Positions 19,577 to 30,462 of a stretch of 42,065 nt of DNA are shown piece by piece. Position numbers and translations under genes: made by a program. The first letter of the stretch is position 1. Each line of letters begins with the position of its first letter. Origin of the DNA: a virus. The notes under the pieces are model-generated. The model did not search any database, was not told the DNA's origin, and was given only the letters and a program-made list of their open reading frames with translations. The stretch lies in IMG/VR virus record IMGVR_UViG_3300048034_000948, positions 1-42,065 of that record, one strand, 5' to 3'.

Positions 19577-22500
19577 TTATGAAGGGGTAAAATTAAAGTA
19601 TGGATGCTCTGGGTCTAATGCTAGTCCCCATTTATGTGCTAAATGTCCTTCTATTTTATAAAAATCTTCCATACTTATTTTTTTAGGTATAATGACAGCT
19701 TCTCCAATTATTAGATCCTGACCTTGATTGTAGTGCTGTCCTCCTAACCTAAAACTACTACTAGAATCATTTACTGGTGATAAGTTTTGATTTGTTTTCA
19801 TTTTTCGATATGTGTCCTCACCGCTTTGCGTAGCGATCTGTGAAAACATCCCAAGTCCATCTGAGACAGAAAACCTGTAACTTAATAGTTGTGGCTCCAC
19901 TGAAGCAACTCCATTCACTCTCGCTCCTCCTGCTACATTTCCATAATCAAAGTAATGGTTTCCACTCCAAGGCGCGTGAGCTAAAAACCTATTTGTTTGG
20001 TAATCAACCTGCCACCATAAATAACCTTGTTGATCTGCAGTCGTAGGTCTAATTACATAAAACATTTGAAATTCGCTACAGCTGCCTTCATAGGTCAATG
20101 GCGATTCATCAAATCTATACAGGGTGTCTCTTGAAATATATATGGCATTATCTCCATTTATATCATAGCCACATAACGCTGGTGATTTCATACTCGTGGC
20201 TGTTCCAGTAAAAACTTCAGATAAGTTGGGAAGTATTGCGAGATTTCCATGCTCTGGAAATTCTTCATCTGTTGGGTTCATCCAGAAACTTGGATTGTAT
20301 GCTAGCATGTCTAGGCTACCCTGTAGGACTGGCGTAATAGCTTTAGCATATCTAATACCTAGTTCTACCATGGAGGTGGGTGTGTAGTGACGATTATCGT
20401 AGCTTTGTAGGTCGTTAGTTTCTATCTCAATAGTTTTTTCATTATTTTTAAGGTTTGATAGTGCCTGAAAAACTTCTTCGCTGTGTGCTTTGTCAGATTT
20501 TACTGCTCCATAAAAAACTGGTATATTCCCATAAATTGATCGAATTGTAGAAAATAAATTATTTATATTTTTTGCATCTGACTCTAACTCATATTTGTAT
20601 GCATTTAAGTTTTCTAGCGTACCCTTAAATTGTGGAGATACTTTTTGCTCTGCTGTCAATGGTGTGAAATATGCACCTATTGAATAAGGATAAGAGTTAT
20701 AATTAACTAAATCATTCCCATCATCTTCAAAATATTTTTCATGCTGAGATATAGATTGCTCACGCATTTTTTCGTAAGAAATATCGTGCCTTGTAAATGA
20801 ATTATATCTATTTCCATTCACAAATGAGATTCCGTACCTATTTATAAAATTATTAATAGTCCCTGAATAGTACCTCCAAGTAGACTGCATAAATACTCCT
20901 CCACCTCTTTCCCTAAATGCTTGCAGGGCATCATAGAAGGAATTATTTCCAAATTTACTCCATGTGTTATTTTTAGCAATACAGTTATATATAACTGCAT
21001 CATATTGCTCTAAGTATTCTAGTATAGTAAGGTATGACTCTGTAGATCTAATTTTATTTTTCCACTCTAAGTCATCTATGTGCTGCGTAAAATGAAGAAA
21101 CCATGGTGTATTTGATGTTGGGTATGCATTAGCCTGCTGTTGCCAGTAATCCATTCCATATGTTTTTCTGTACATAGAAGATATTTCATACCCACTTCTT
21201 CTTACATGAGGGACATTATGGAATTCAATGCCATTTGCTTCTGCTAAAACCTTATACCAATCTTCACTATATGATGCTGCTGCCCACCATTGGTAGTCTT
21301 CTGATGTAGTAATATCACTTATTAATAGTATTTTCTTACTTCCTTCAGGGTTATTTGAAGATTTTGTAACTAAATTTTTTATAATATTGTACTGCATTGC
21401 TACATCATTGCCGCCACTATTTGTATTTATACTTGGAACATAAGCTGGTACATGATTAGTGATTAGTCCAAAATTTTGCGTACTTTCACCCGCTATATGA
21501 TACCAAAGGTGCTTTGGTGTACTTGAATTAAAAGCAACTTCTATTGTTCCTTCCTCATCGAAGTACACAACTCCATTAGGATCTGATGAAAACCCATGAT
21601 AAATTTCACTACTTGTTAGGGTGGGGTCTGTTTGTAAAAATGATATACCTTTTCCTTCAAATCCAGATGGCATTTGAATTTTAATTTTAGATCCATGAGC
21701 GGCTTCTAGGTCTGGATGACTTGATGCTCCTTGCTGTACTTCTGATTCGCTAATTATGTAGTTATCTTTTTTTAATATCTTTCCTGTTCTAGATAAGTAA
21801 TTATCCTTCAGGTTTGATGAATAAGTATCCTTATAAGAAGTTTTGTATTCAGGCAGGTTATTGCCTTCTCCCATAAAATCATAAAGCCATGCAGAGGAAA
21901 GTGGATTATTGGCCATTAATACCATATCTCCAGGCTCTTGGTTTAACCTCAAGGGCATGTATGGTTTTGGGTTTGGAAAAGAATGTATTGTTAAATAACT
22001 CTTTGTGCTCAAGTTATTGCAAGCACTATCAATACAGTCTTTGATTTCAGTATATGCAGTTGCATCGACCTCTTGCACTTCATCTGAAAATATCCTTTGT
22101 TCTACTGGTATTTCTGTCTGTAAAAGCTGAGTTTGAGTTATGTTTTCTACCTCATCATCCATTCCAGCATGAAACAGTACAGCTCTTACTCTGCCTTGTA
22201 TATTTTGTGAAATTAATGATTCAACTTTTGGTGTTATTTCAGTAGTAATTAAGTCTAATAGTTTTGTGTTTTTTTCTATGTAATCTCTGACTGTAAATCC
22301 ATCTATAGCTATTTTTATTAAATATGTTGTCCTGCGCTTCCTTTTTGAAAAATACTGCATCATTGATGCATCCCAACCTAAATAAGAATTATACTCACTA
22401 AGATTACCTTCACTTATTTCTTTTGGTACTGAAATCTGATAACTACCATTGTTCGTATTTGTAAAATTTATGCCTATGGGTACTATAACATCATTTTGTG

Positions 22501-22654
22501 GAGTTAATTCCAATTCTATGCTTTCCCCTATATCGTTTTCGTAATTAGGGCTTGTTAATAGCTCACTAGGTAAAAAATCCTTTTCGGCATATCCATTAAT
22601 TCCATATGTGTTTTCTAGAGTTGGAATTATACTAGCTACTTCTGAATGTGGCAT
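19577..22654 (-). CDS. large tail adhesin with ThuA/GATase1-like and LamG-like domains
   Basis: This 1025-residue virion protein is rich in Ser, Asn, Tyr and Thr. Residues about 438-600 form an alpha/beta segment. A strand KKILLISD, then a region around AVIYNCI, then FRERGGGVFMQ together resemble class I amidotransferase or ThuA-type flavodoxin folds. The same segment occurs in the 2541-aa protein. The last 230 residues look like a concanavalin/LamG-like lectin domain, closing with the common EGHLAHKWGL motif. Such lectin folds bind glycans, so a host-surface adhesin is likely. It starts at ATG 22654, four bases after the previous stop. No catalytic Cys-His-Glu triad is evident, so enzyme activity is uncertain. 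Confidence 0.78.
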   Translation of the reverse strand: MPHSEVASIIPTLENTYGINGYAEKDFLPSELLTSPNYENDIGESIELELTPQNDVIVPIGINFTNTNNGSYQISVPKEISEGNLSEYNSYLGWDASMMQYFSKRKRRTTYLIKIAIDGFTVRDYIEKNTKLLDLITTEITPKVESLISQNIQGRVRAVLFHAGMDDEVENITQTQLLQTEIPVEQRIFSDEVQEVDATAYTEIKDCIDSACNNLSTKSYLTIHSFPNPKPYMPLRLNQEPGDMVLMANNPLSSAWLYDFMGEGNNLPEYKTSYKDTYSSNLKDNYLSRTGKILKKDNYIISESEVQQGASSHPDLEAAHGSKIKIQMPSGFEGKGISFLQTDPTLTSSEIYHGFSSDPNGVVYFDEEGTIEVAFNSSTPKHLWYHIAGESTQNFGLITNHVPAYVPSINTNSGGNDVAMQYNIIKNLVTKSSNNPEGSKKILLISDITTSEDYQWWAAASYSEDWYKVLAEANGIEFHNVPHVRRSGYEISSMYRKTYGMDYWQQQANAYPTSNTPWFLHFTQHIDDLEWKNKIRSTESYLTILEYLEQYDAVIYNCIAKNNTWSKFGNNSFYDALQAFRERGGGVFMQSTWRYYSGTINNFINRYGISFVNGNRYNSFTRHDISYEKMREQSISQHEKYFEDDGNDLVNYNSYPYSIGAYFTPLTAEQKVSPQFKGTLENLNAYKYELESDAKNINNLFSTIRSIYGNIPVFYGAVKSDKAHSEEVFQALSNLKNNEKTIEIETNDLQSYDNRHYTPTSMVELGIRYAKAITPVLQGSLDMLAYNPSFWMNPTDEEFPEHGNLAILPNLSEVFTGTATSMKSPALCGYDINGDNAIYISRDTLYRFDESPLTYEGSCSEFQMFYVIRPTTADQQGYLWWQVDYQTNRFLAHAPWSGNHYFDYGNVAGGARVNGVASVEPQLLSYRFSVSDGLGMFSQIATQSGEDTYRKMKTNQNLSPVNDSSSSFRLGGQHYNQGQDLIIGEAVIIPKKISMEDFYKIEGHLAHKWGLALDPEHPYFNFTPS

Positions 22655-22658
22655 AATT

Positions 22659-25600
22659 TTATTCGGTTAAATCAACAGGATTAATGATTTTTGCATCATA
22701 GTAAGCATTTAAATCTTCATCATTCTGTGGTACATATTGAAAGTATCCACCTCTCCTACCATCTGTGAGATTCCTCGACTGCAGTCGAAGGTTGATATGA
22801 TTTAGTCCATCATGATGAGAGGTTCTATTCGGATGATTATCTGTTTCGCCATCATGCACCCACCAATGCCCTGTGGTGGTTCGCTTATGTATATCTTGAG
22901 GATGAGGGTAATCTACCATTGTGTAATTTACCCCCGAGAATACCATTGTATGTTCGTAAGTATCAACCCCTCCCGATAGAACAACTCTAGCTACTCCTTG
23001 CGATTTTATCTCATAAGTATCTGCATCAGATTTGCTTGTTATAATCCAAGGCTCCCAACCTTCTGCGAGGAATTTTGCACCCACATATAACTCAACACCG
23101 CTTGGTGAAGAAATTATTGGGTCACTAGGTGGAGGGTTCTGCACATTTGAATCATTTGGAGCATAGTCCGCATTGTCTCCAACACCATCGCTATCTGAAT
23201 CTGCGCTTTCTGTGCTGTCATTTGGGAATGCATCGTTAATATTTGGCACTCCATCACCATCAGAGTCAATGCGCTCGGATATCCTATTATTAGAATAATC
23301 TGGTAAGCTTCCATTTTCTGTAAGCTTTGGATAGTATTTTTTATTATGGTGTAATATTCTAGATACTCTCCTTAATGTTTCTGATGTAATTCCATACGCA
23401 TTAAAGAATGCACAGCTAAAATTATTCCCTGCATCAATAGGCTTAGGAAATTCATATATTCCAAAATTCTCTTCTTTACCTGTGTTTTCATCTGCGTAAA
23501 TTAATGCAAATTTTACTTTATTAAATTGGGTAACATCATCACTAAATAGTTGGAAGTACAAATATTTTGATTTATCTACAACAACTGGACTTAATGATTG
23601 CTCAGGAAAATACTTTGGGCTTTGCCATCCTTTCTTTAATATTCCTAATCTATTACTTGGGGTAATTCGATCCTGTATGACATATGACCTATCATCTGTG
23701 TGGTACACTGTTTTAAGTGAAGCATCTATGGAAGAACTTCTTATGAAATCTTGTCCTCCGCTTTTTGTGAATTTGGTTATACCTTCAGGGCTAGTTGAGC
23801 ATAAAATTTCTTCGTAATTATTAACTGCAACTTTTTCTATATTTTCCTGAAATGGTATTGGTTCGTTAACGATGTGAAAGTTGCCGTTATATGAATAAAC
23901 GACCTCTACCTTATTGTCGCTTTTTATAAAATCTATATTTTTATACTCATCTGACCAATTATTTAATGGATGGTAATGAGAAAAGTATTTAACGAGATAT
24001 GCATCTTGAACGAACGTTGGATACCTGTCCTTAAAGTTATTAAAGCTGGCCCAATTAGCAGTTATTGTTGTCCATTCACTCTTTGTGCAGAACACTTCTT
24101 GTCCGTCACTCACTAAAGAGCCATTTAACTCAAGCGATGGATTAGCTGCATCTTCAAATCCGCAACTAGATGGATTTTTCAAACAATTAAAATGATCACT
24201 CTCTGTGGCTTTAAACCCTAAATGACCTGAAGAATATAGCTCCCAGGCAAATATACTGTCGCCTGGAGTTCCTTGGTAGGTGGATGCTGTTTGCCATGAA
24301 AGGTCTCCTAGGCACTTATTTAGTATTAATGAAGGCCAATAGAAAGAAGCATCTGTAGACTGGAAAGTGTCTCCAAATAAATCATTTGGGTAGCTAGATG
24401 GCAATTCATCTGCATCGTTTATTTTCTCAAAATCTTCATTACTAATCGGTAGCCATATGTCATACTTTGATAATCTATGATAATAAGAATTTATCCTAGT
24501 AGTATTAAAACCATATGTGTTATTAGGATTTAAATTATGTCCTAAAATTCTGATACTGCCAGTTATTAGACCTGTATTAGCAAAATAAGGAGAACCTAAA
24601 CTTTGGTAAATATCTGCATAATTATTATTTAAAATATTAGTATCCTTTTCGGAATATTCTGCCTTTTTGTAAAGGAAATCAATATGATCAAGTATGCTCA
24701 TTCCTGTTGCGGAAGTAAACCAATCTTGGATCAAACTAGCTACATACCTTAAATCGTATTGTAGTTCATCTATCGAATTACTTGCTTCAGCACAATCCTC
24801 AGGCCTTACATATAACGACAATGTTTTAGAATTAGACTCATAACTATACTTACTTGGTAAAGGGTCACCTGTTCGCTCAAAAATTGAAATTTTATCTATG
24901 TGGGGGATTTCTACTCCATCAATATGTGTTCCCTCTGGATTTAATTGAATCACTTCTAGTGATGTCCCTAATTCTGAATTTATAATATGCTTATTTAAGC
25001 CTTCTTTACTTAAGTAATACTTATCGAACAATAGCTTATTTAAAACAGAGCAACTATTTGTAAGCCTATTTGCATTTTCTTGCGGAATTAGAGTATGCCT
25101 GCCTACATCTTTTGATACAGCATTACTTTTGATAGATTTAATTTCCCGATATACATAATCTTCGCCTTTTGATTTAACTTCAAGTTTAGTTATATCTTTT
25201 ATTGCCTTAAATGAATGCGTGAAATTAAAGTCACCTTTGGTAAATTTTTCTGCTTGTAACACGTTATCAATGTATACTGCAGTGCTTCCTCCTATTGCGT
25301 TCCTGATCTCGAACTCTACATCATATACTTCATTAGGGGTAGTAGCAATATTCTGATATATACCACCTTCGTTATTACCTAATGCATCGTTTGATGGTAC
25401 AATTGATGGGTTGAATTGATCTATCCCGATAAAAGTATTTTCGCTTATATTTTCAAGTAACTGTGCGCCAAAGTAGCCACGGGGTTGGTCTGGCAGTATG
25501 GATGAAACTGGGAAAAAGCCCCTCTGTGATATCCATCCTTCCGTTTCAAAGTTATTGTTAGTAGGAGTAAATAAGCTTCCGTATAATTTTTCTTCAGCAT

Positions 25601-28600
25601 TTACGCCTAAACTTTCGTGCGTAAGTCCAAAGTGTGGTGCGACATTTTTTCTCCAAAAATCAGAATACCCAATATCGCCGCTTGTAAAAAGTATACCTCC
25701 GCCTTGTTTTCTGTATTTTAATAAGCCTTCTATGAAATTTTCATGTATAAGGGGATCACTCTGCGTTTCCCCTAATCCTCTTGCGTTCCAAATTACGCAA
25801 TCATACTGGTTGAAATGGTTATACCAATGAGATGTACTTTTGTATCTATCTTGGAAATTATTTCCTGCTGAACTATCTACACCCGCAAAGTATTCCCTAG
25901 GGTCAAGTGCGCCATGTTTGAGAATTTGCCACTTTATGTCGTCTGACATAGTTCCTGCTATCCAGCTGTCTTTTATGTCATCCCATGTTGCATAAATGGC
26001 ATCTTCTGAAGCAGGGGGAAGCTCCATGCTAAATCCAGCAGCCACTGCAATTTTTTCTATAAAAAATTGGTCATGCGCGGATGAAGTGTAACTTGTCCAA
26101 TCCGTTAAAGAAAAACAATCATTTATATATAATACTTTATTCGTTTTTTGTTTCCTTCGGGATGATATTAAATTTAGCTGATTGTAAAGCAATCCTACTG
26201 ATGCAGGCATGTAGTCATTAAACACAGGTATAGACACGGGCAGTTCATCCCAATGATTGCCGATATTGTAATAAATCTTTTCTACATCTTTGTAATCCTG
26301 ATAAGGCAAGTCTAGTATTACGTAATCTCCCTCTTGCGTAGTGGCTATTTCAGTGCCTCCATTACTAGCGATGTCATTTAACCAAAAGGCAATTGAGTGT
26401 TCTGTGTTTTTAAATTTAAATGTATTACCCGCAGATAAATGCATATGGTTTATATTTTTCGGCAGAGTGTAGTATCTAGACTCATGCTGATCACTGCTAA
26501 CAAACCCTTCATTTTCCTGCATTAAATAATGTGAACCCTCGGATGGAAATAAAACTGAAAATGTATATGTATTTTCTGATGAGTCCCACTGTATATCAAT
26601 GTTCTCTTCGTGCGTATTGCTTATTAAGTTGCCAATTTTACTTAACTGAGATGTGTAATCAAATGTAGAATTTTCGTCAAATACTGGCAGGCTGTTAGAA
26701 TAAAAATACTCAGATTTCCAAGTGCCAACTCTTGCTACGATTAATCCTTCTTCTGAATCTTCTTCACCGATTACAGAAAGCATATTAGTTCCATCTCCTG
26801 CCGTTATGACAGGCTCATGCTTAAATCCTTGATTTTTAGGAGTGGTAGATATTCTTATATTTCCTAATGTAGTCTGAAAAGGTATAGCTCCAAAATTATT
26901 TTCAGTCTCCCAGTGCTTTAGCCCTTGCTTGAAGTTAGGGTCAATAATCATAGCATTCGCATCTGCACTAAAATACTCTCTGGATATTTCAATATTTAAG
27001 TTTTCAGAGCCTGCTTGCTGTGATTCCAGTAATCCACTAACCCCGTCCGAATATTTCCATTCCGATAAAGCTATATTACTTAAATCCATTTTATTTGGAT
27101 AGTAGCCAAGGTCTTCATCAAAAGGTTCTATGATTCTAGTAGTAGATTCTGTATTTATTTTTCCTATATGCCCATTTTCGATTCTTGATCCAATAGGTGC
27201 GTCAAACTCCAATCCTCCACTTACTATATATGCAGAATCACTAGCAAGGCCCTTAGTTATGCTTGCAGTAAAAAAAGTAGATGAAAAATTTATATCTTCT
27301 TTTATTAAGTTAAAATATTCTAACGTTATTGAATTTAAAGTATTTATGCCATTTTTCCCTTTTGCTGTTTGCGAAAATACTAATGCCGTTTCTCCTGAAG
27401 GCTTATTCCATGTCAAAGTTTTTGCAAAATAAGTTCCGTCTACAGACTTAACTTCTACAGCAATATCTCCAATAGAAGTCCCTGAGCTATATGTTTTATA
27501 AAACTGACCTATTGATGTTTCGCCACCAGATAAACCACTAGAATTTGCACTATTAAAATTACTCCCAGAGTGATGAATGGCTGTTACATAATTATTTGAA
27601 TCTACAGTAAATGTGCATTCATTAGTTATTTCGGTAATTTCTACTCCTTCGTTGTAGTCTATTTCTAGATGTTGAGTATAGTTTCCAATTTGCGTTTTGT
27701 AAACTGGAGCAAATTTTCCATCTAGGGAAACTATATTTATATCACCCTCTGCAATATATTCTGTAATATCATCCTTATAAGCCTTGTAAGCAAAAGGAAT
27801 GTACCATTCTGATGTTAAACCAGATCCCTCTTCGGATAGATTAAATCCAATATGATATAGTTCTTCTGGGCTAAAGTTATTTACCTCAAGACTTATTTCA
27901 TATAAGTTAGTGCTAAACTGAGATATTAGATATTTTCTCTTGTTATCAATGAGTAAGGAATAAATATTATAGAACTTTTTACCTGTTGCTTTATCAGTTC
28001 TTGGGGCTACTCCTGTATCTTGGTAGGGGAAAGTATGGGTAGATTGAACACCATTTATTTCAAAAGATATTTTTATCTGCTCTACAACACCTCCAACTTC
28101 GATAAACTCTACAGATTGCAGCCTTTCTTCAAGTCGTGGTGAAGGTAAATACTTATAACCATCAATATATATTTTATCTATTTCCCCTAAATTATTCTTT
28201 GAGTAATCTTTTATACGCGTGGACTTTTCTGTCTTAGTTAAATAACCTTGAGGAGGATAAATATTTACTTGTGCTTCAGGGTTTAAATTATCCCAAAAAC
28301 TTGGATCTGCTGAATTAAATGGGTCGATAGTATTATCGCCTAAATGCAAAGATGTTTCATTGTACAATGAATTTTGTTTAGCATATATGTTATTTTCTAG
28401 CCTAAATCCATGTGAGTTTTTTCTCTCATTTTTTGTAGTGTAAGATATAGTGTCACTTGAGGTAAGATTAGAAACAGAACTACTTTGATATCCTGCTACT
28501 GTTTCTAAATCCTCTTTCTGCCAAATTCCATTTAGGTTTGCGTCTCCAATAGCTAAAATTACATCAGTCCTGTCATATATATCAATTGTGTCGAAAGATA

Positions 28601-30284
28601 CTAAATCTGATAATCCTGCAGGATTGAATGCTGCAACATTTACTATAATTTCATTCCCTTTCGCTATCTCTAGCATTACTGTGTGCTCTTCTTCAGTAAC
28701 TTGTTTTACAGTTGAAGGGTATGGGTTCGAGGAATTATTTTCGTCAGGAATATGGTCTACGTGTTCAGTAGTTGTCCATTTTGTAATTTCATTATTTAAC
28801 CTTCCGATTTCCCCTTGTGTAGTGACTCCTTCAAAACTTGTGTTGTCTTGAAAGTCTTCTAAAAATTGATCTGAAGTGCCTAAATTTATATCATAATAAT
28901 TATCGTATGTAAGTGTAGCACCAGACTCATTAGCAAAACTTAGTTTTAATTTACTTCCATTGGATAACACTCTACCAAACTCCTCCGCTTTCACGAGTGA
29001 CCATGTTGCAATTTCGTGGTCTCCTGGTTGGTAAAACAAATCTGTTACTCCTGGTGGCACAGTAAGTATTGCTTTTGTCACCATGTGCTTCCATAAACCT
29101 GCTCCACTAAAGCCTCTTGGCAGTTCTTCTCTTGAGAAAGTTATAGTGCATCCTTGCTCTGATCTTAATTGCCTGGGGACTGGATCGGCTACTACTACAC
29201 TTCCATTTACCCAACTAGGGGAAGGGCTTGAAAGTACATACCCATATGTATCGTTAGTTCTTCCGTCATCTATTTCACTAAATATTAGATGTTCTTGCCC
29301 CCAGAAATCAATTCTTGTGTGACCAAACTCATAACTTCCAAACTGGGGTAGTAATTTATTGACTTCATAACTATTTATTAAATTGCAAGGCTTGTGAAAT
29401 TTATAAGCAAACATGATCCCAGCTACAGGATTGTAGTCTTTTTCTAGATCCTGATGGTATAATACTTCAGAAACAGTAAGCTGACCATTTACCTTGGTTG
29501 TGCCTATGGATACTTTATCAATGCGCTGATCGGATTCAAAAAATATAGAATTTTCGGCTGTTCCATATCCTTTGGATACCTCTGTTTGCTTATGTGTATA
29601 TTCCGACCAAAAATAGTCTCCTGATTGTTGCTCTAAAACCAAACTAGCATTAGGGGATTTTTCTAATGTTATTTTATGATTTCTATATTCTTCTTGCGGG
29701 ACTTCATTAGCATGTAATGAGTTTGTTATTTTAATTTCTTGTATTATCTTAGACTGTGTTCCACTACCTAAACCCATGTATGTTGAGTCACGCATAGCAG
29801 ACCACTTAGACCCATAATTTTCTAAAGTCTGGAAATTATAACTTATAAGTTCGTGGTCTTTTAAGTCTGTTTCAAATTTTACAAATTCAATACTAGTAAA
29901 ATGCGTAGTATCAAAGAAATAATCAGAATGTTTACTATTGATATATGCTGGGTTTAGTTCTTTTGATAAAGTACCATTTGGTGGAGATGAGTAATTAAAA
30001 GTGACGTTTTCGTGACCAATCCTTAAATTGGAAAAATTTCCGTCTGGCTGATATTTTATATTATTTTCTCCATATTCCCCAGCAACAGTTAATGTGTTAC
30101 TTTGTGCTAAGAAATCATTGTATTCATCTTCGTTACTTAATAATTCACTAGGTGCAGACAAAGACGATAGATCGAGTACTGTGCTTTGAATATTATTTAA
30201 ACTACTAACCTCTCCATCTTGACTAAAGACAAACCCGTCTTCGTTGTTGGCTTTATCCTTAAACTTAGCTTCAGCGTAATGCAT
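22659..30284 (-). CDS. giant 2541-aa tail fibre/adhesin
   Basis: This is the largest gene in the window. The protein starts with an FN3-like NNEDGF strand. It carries a dockerin-like calcium motif (GDANLNGIWQKEDL) near 575 and a ThuA/GATase1-like alpha/beta segment at about 1380-1540 (KVLYIND, DCVIWNARG, RKQGGGILFTSGD) shared with the 1025-aa neighbour. Many beta-rich stretches lie between, and thrombospondin-3-like acidic repeats (DSDGDGVPNINDAFPND and DSDSDGVGDNADYAP) lie near 2340-2375, with a Pro-rich link. The last 150 residues are His/Trp-rich and may be a receptor-binding tip. It is expected at the tail tip, stabilised by calcium. It begins at ATG 30284 with no strong ribosome site visible. 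Confidence 0.8.
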   Translation of the reverse strand: MHYAEAKFKDKANNEDGFVFSQDGEVSSLNNIQSTVLDLSSLSAPSELLSNEDEYNDFLAQSNTLTVAGEYGENNIKYQPDGNFSNLRIGHENVTFNYSSPPNGTLSKELNPAYINSKHSDYFFDTTHFTSIEFVKFETDLKDHELISYNFQTLENYGSKWSAMRDSTYMGLGSGTQSKIIQEIKITNSLHANEVPQEEYRNHKITLEKSPNASLVLEQQSGDYFWSEYTHKQTEVSKGYGTAENSIFFESDQRIDKVSIGTTKVNGQLTVSEVLYHQDLEKDYNPVAGIMFAYKFHKPCNLINSYEVNKLLPQFGSYEFGHTRIDFWGQEHLIFSEIDDGRTNDTYGYVLSSPSPSWVNGSVVVADPVPRQLRSEQGCTITFSREELPRGFSGAGLWKHMVTKAILTVPPGVTDLFYQPGDHEIATWSLVKAEEFGRVLSNGSKLKLSFANESGATLTYDNYYDINLGTSDQFLEDFQDNTSFEGVTTQGEIGRLNNEITKWTTTEHVDHIPDENNSSNPYPSTVKQVTEEEHTVMLEIAKGNEIIVNVAAFNPAGLSDLVSFDTIDIYDRTDVILAIGDANLNGIWQKEDLETVAGYQSSSVSNLTSSDTISYTTKNERKNSHGFRLENNIYAKQNSLYNETSLHLGDNTIDPFNSADPSFWDNLNPEAQVNIYPPQGYLTKTEKSTRIKDYSKNNLGEIDKIYIDGYKYLPSPRLEERLQSVEFIEVGGVVEQIKISFEINGVQSTHTFPYQDTGVAPRTDKATGKKFYNIYSLLIDNKRKYLISQFSTNLYEISLEVNNFSPEELYHIGFNLSEEGSGLTSEWYIPFAYKAYKDDITEYIAEGDINIVSLDGKFAPVYKTQIGNYTQHLEIDYNEGVEITEITNECTFTVDSNNYVTAIHHSGSNFNSANSSGLSGGETSIGQFYKTYSSGTSIGDIAVEVKSVDGTYFAKTLTWNKPSGETALVFSQTAKGKNGINTLNSITLEYFNLIKEDINFSSTFFTASITKGLASDSAYIVSGGLEFDAPIGSRIENGHIGKINTESTTRIIEPFDEDLGYYPNKMDLSNIALSEWKYSDGVSGLLESQQAGSENLNIEISREYFSADANAMIIDPNFKQGLKHWETENNFGAIPFQTTLGNIRISTTPKNQGFKHEPVITAGDGTNMLSVIGEEDSEEGLIVARVGTWKSEYFYSNSLPVFDENSTFDYTSQLSKIGNLISNTHEENIDIQWDSSENTYTFSVLFPSEGSHYLMQENEGFVSSDQHESRYYTLPKNINHMHLSAGNTFKFKNTEHSIAFWLNDIASNGGTEIATTQEGDYVILDLPYQDYKDVEKIYYNIGNHWDELPVSIPVFNDYMPASVGLLYNQLNLISSRRKQKTNKVLYINDCFSLTDWTSYTSSAHDQFFIEKIAVAAGFSMELPPASEDAIYATWDDIKDSWIAGTMSDDIKWQILKHGALDPREYFAGVDSSAGNNFQDRYKSTSHWYNHFNQYDCVIWNARGLGETQSDPLIHENFIEGLLKYRKQGGGILFTSGDIGYSDFWRKNVAPHFGLTHESLGVNAEEKLYGSLFTPTNNNFETEGWISQRGFFPVSSILPDQPRGYFGAQLLENISENTFIGIDQFNPSIVPSNDALGNNEGGIYQNIATTPNEVYDVEFEIRNAIGGSTAVYIDNVLQAEKFTKGDFNFTHSFKAIKDITKLEVKSKGEDYVYREIKSIKSNAVSKDVGRHTLIPQENANRLTNSCSVLNKLLFDKYYLSKEGLNKHIINSELGTSLEVIQLNPEGTHIDGVEIPHIDKISIFERTGDPLPSKYSYESNSKTLSLYVRPEDCAEASNSIDELQYDLRYVASLIQDWFTSATGMSILDHIDFLYKKAEYSEKDTNILNNNYADIYQSLGSPYFANTGLITGSIRILGHNLNPNNTYGFNTTRINSYYHRLSKYDIWLPISNEDFEKINDADELPSSYPNDLFGDTFQSTDASFYWPSLILNKCLGDLSWQTASTYQGTPGDSIFAWELYSSGHLGFKATESDHFNCLKNPSSCGFEDAANPSLELNGSLVSDGQEVFCTKSEWTTITANWASFNNFKDRYPTFVQDAYLVKYFSHYHPLNNWSDEYKNIDFIKSDNKVEVVYSYNGNFHIVNEPIPFQENIEKVAVNNYEEILCSTSPEGITKFTKSGGQDFIRSSSIDASLKTVYHTDDRSYVIQDRITPSNRLGILKKGWQSPKYFPEQSLSPVVVDKSKYLYFQLFSDDVTQFNKVKFALIYADENTGKEENFGIYEFPKPIDAGNNFSCAFFNAYGITSETLRRVSRILHHNKKYYPKLTENGSLPDYSNNRISERIDSDGDGVPNINDAFPNDSTESADSDSDGVGDNADYAPNDSNVQNPPPSDPIISSPSGVELYVGAKFLAEGWEPWIITSKSDADTYEIKSQGVARVVLSGGVDTYEHTMVFSGVNYTMVDYPHPQDIHKRTTTGHWWVHDGETDNHPNRTSHHDGLNHINLRLQSRNLTDGRRGGYFQYVPQNDEDLNAYYDAKIINPVDLTE

Positions 30285-30333
30285 AAAATATATGCTATTA
30301 CCTACTTATTGCTTTGTAAATATATTATATATT

Positions 30334-30462
30334 TCACTTCTGAGATAAATAATGAATGTATTTACTTATCTTGGTCTGATGTTGAAGCGTAGTTGCATAC
30401 AAATCAAGCTCTGTGAGAAGAACTTTACCGAGCTTTAATAAATCTGTTTCGTTAATACTCAT
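30334..30462 (-). CDS. small 42-aa helical protein
   Basis: ATG at 30462 overlaps the TGA of the gene upstream (ATGA). The frame runs 42 codons to TGA at 30334. The protein (MSINETDLLKLGKVLLTELD, then YATTLQHQTKISKYIHYLSQ) looks like a helical hairpin. Its place between fibre genes suggests a small chaperone or linker for fibre assembly, but no family was recognised. Confidence 0.6.
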   Translation of the reverse strand: MSINETDLLKLGKVLLTELDLYATTLQHQTKISKYIHYLSQK

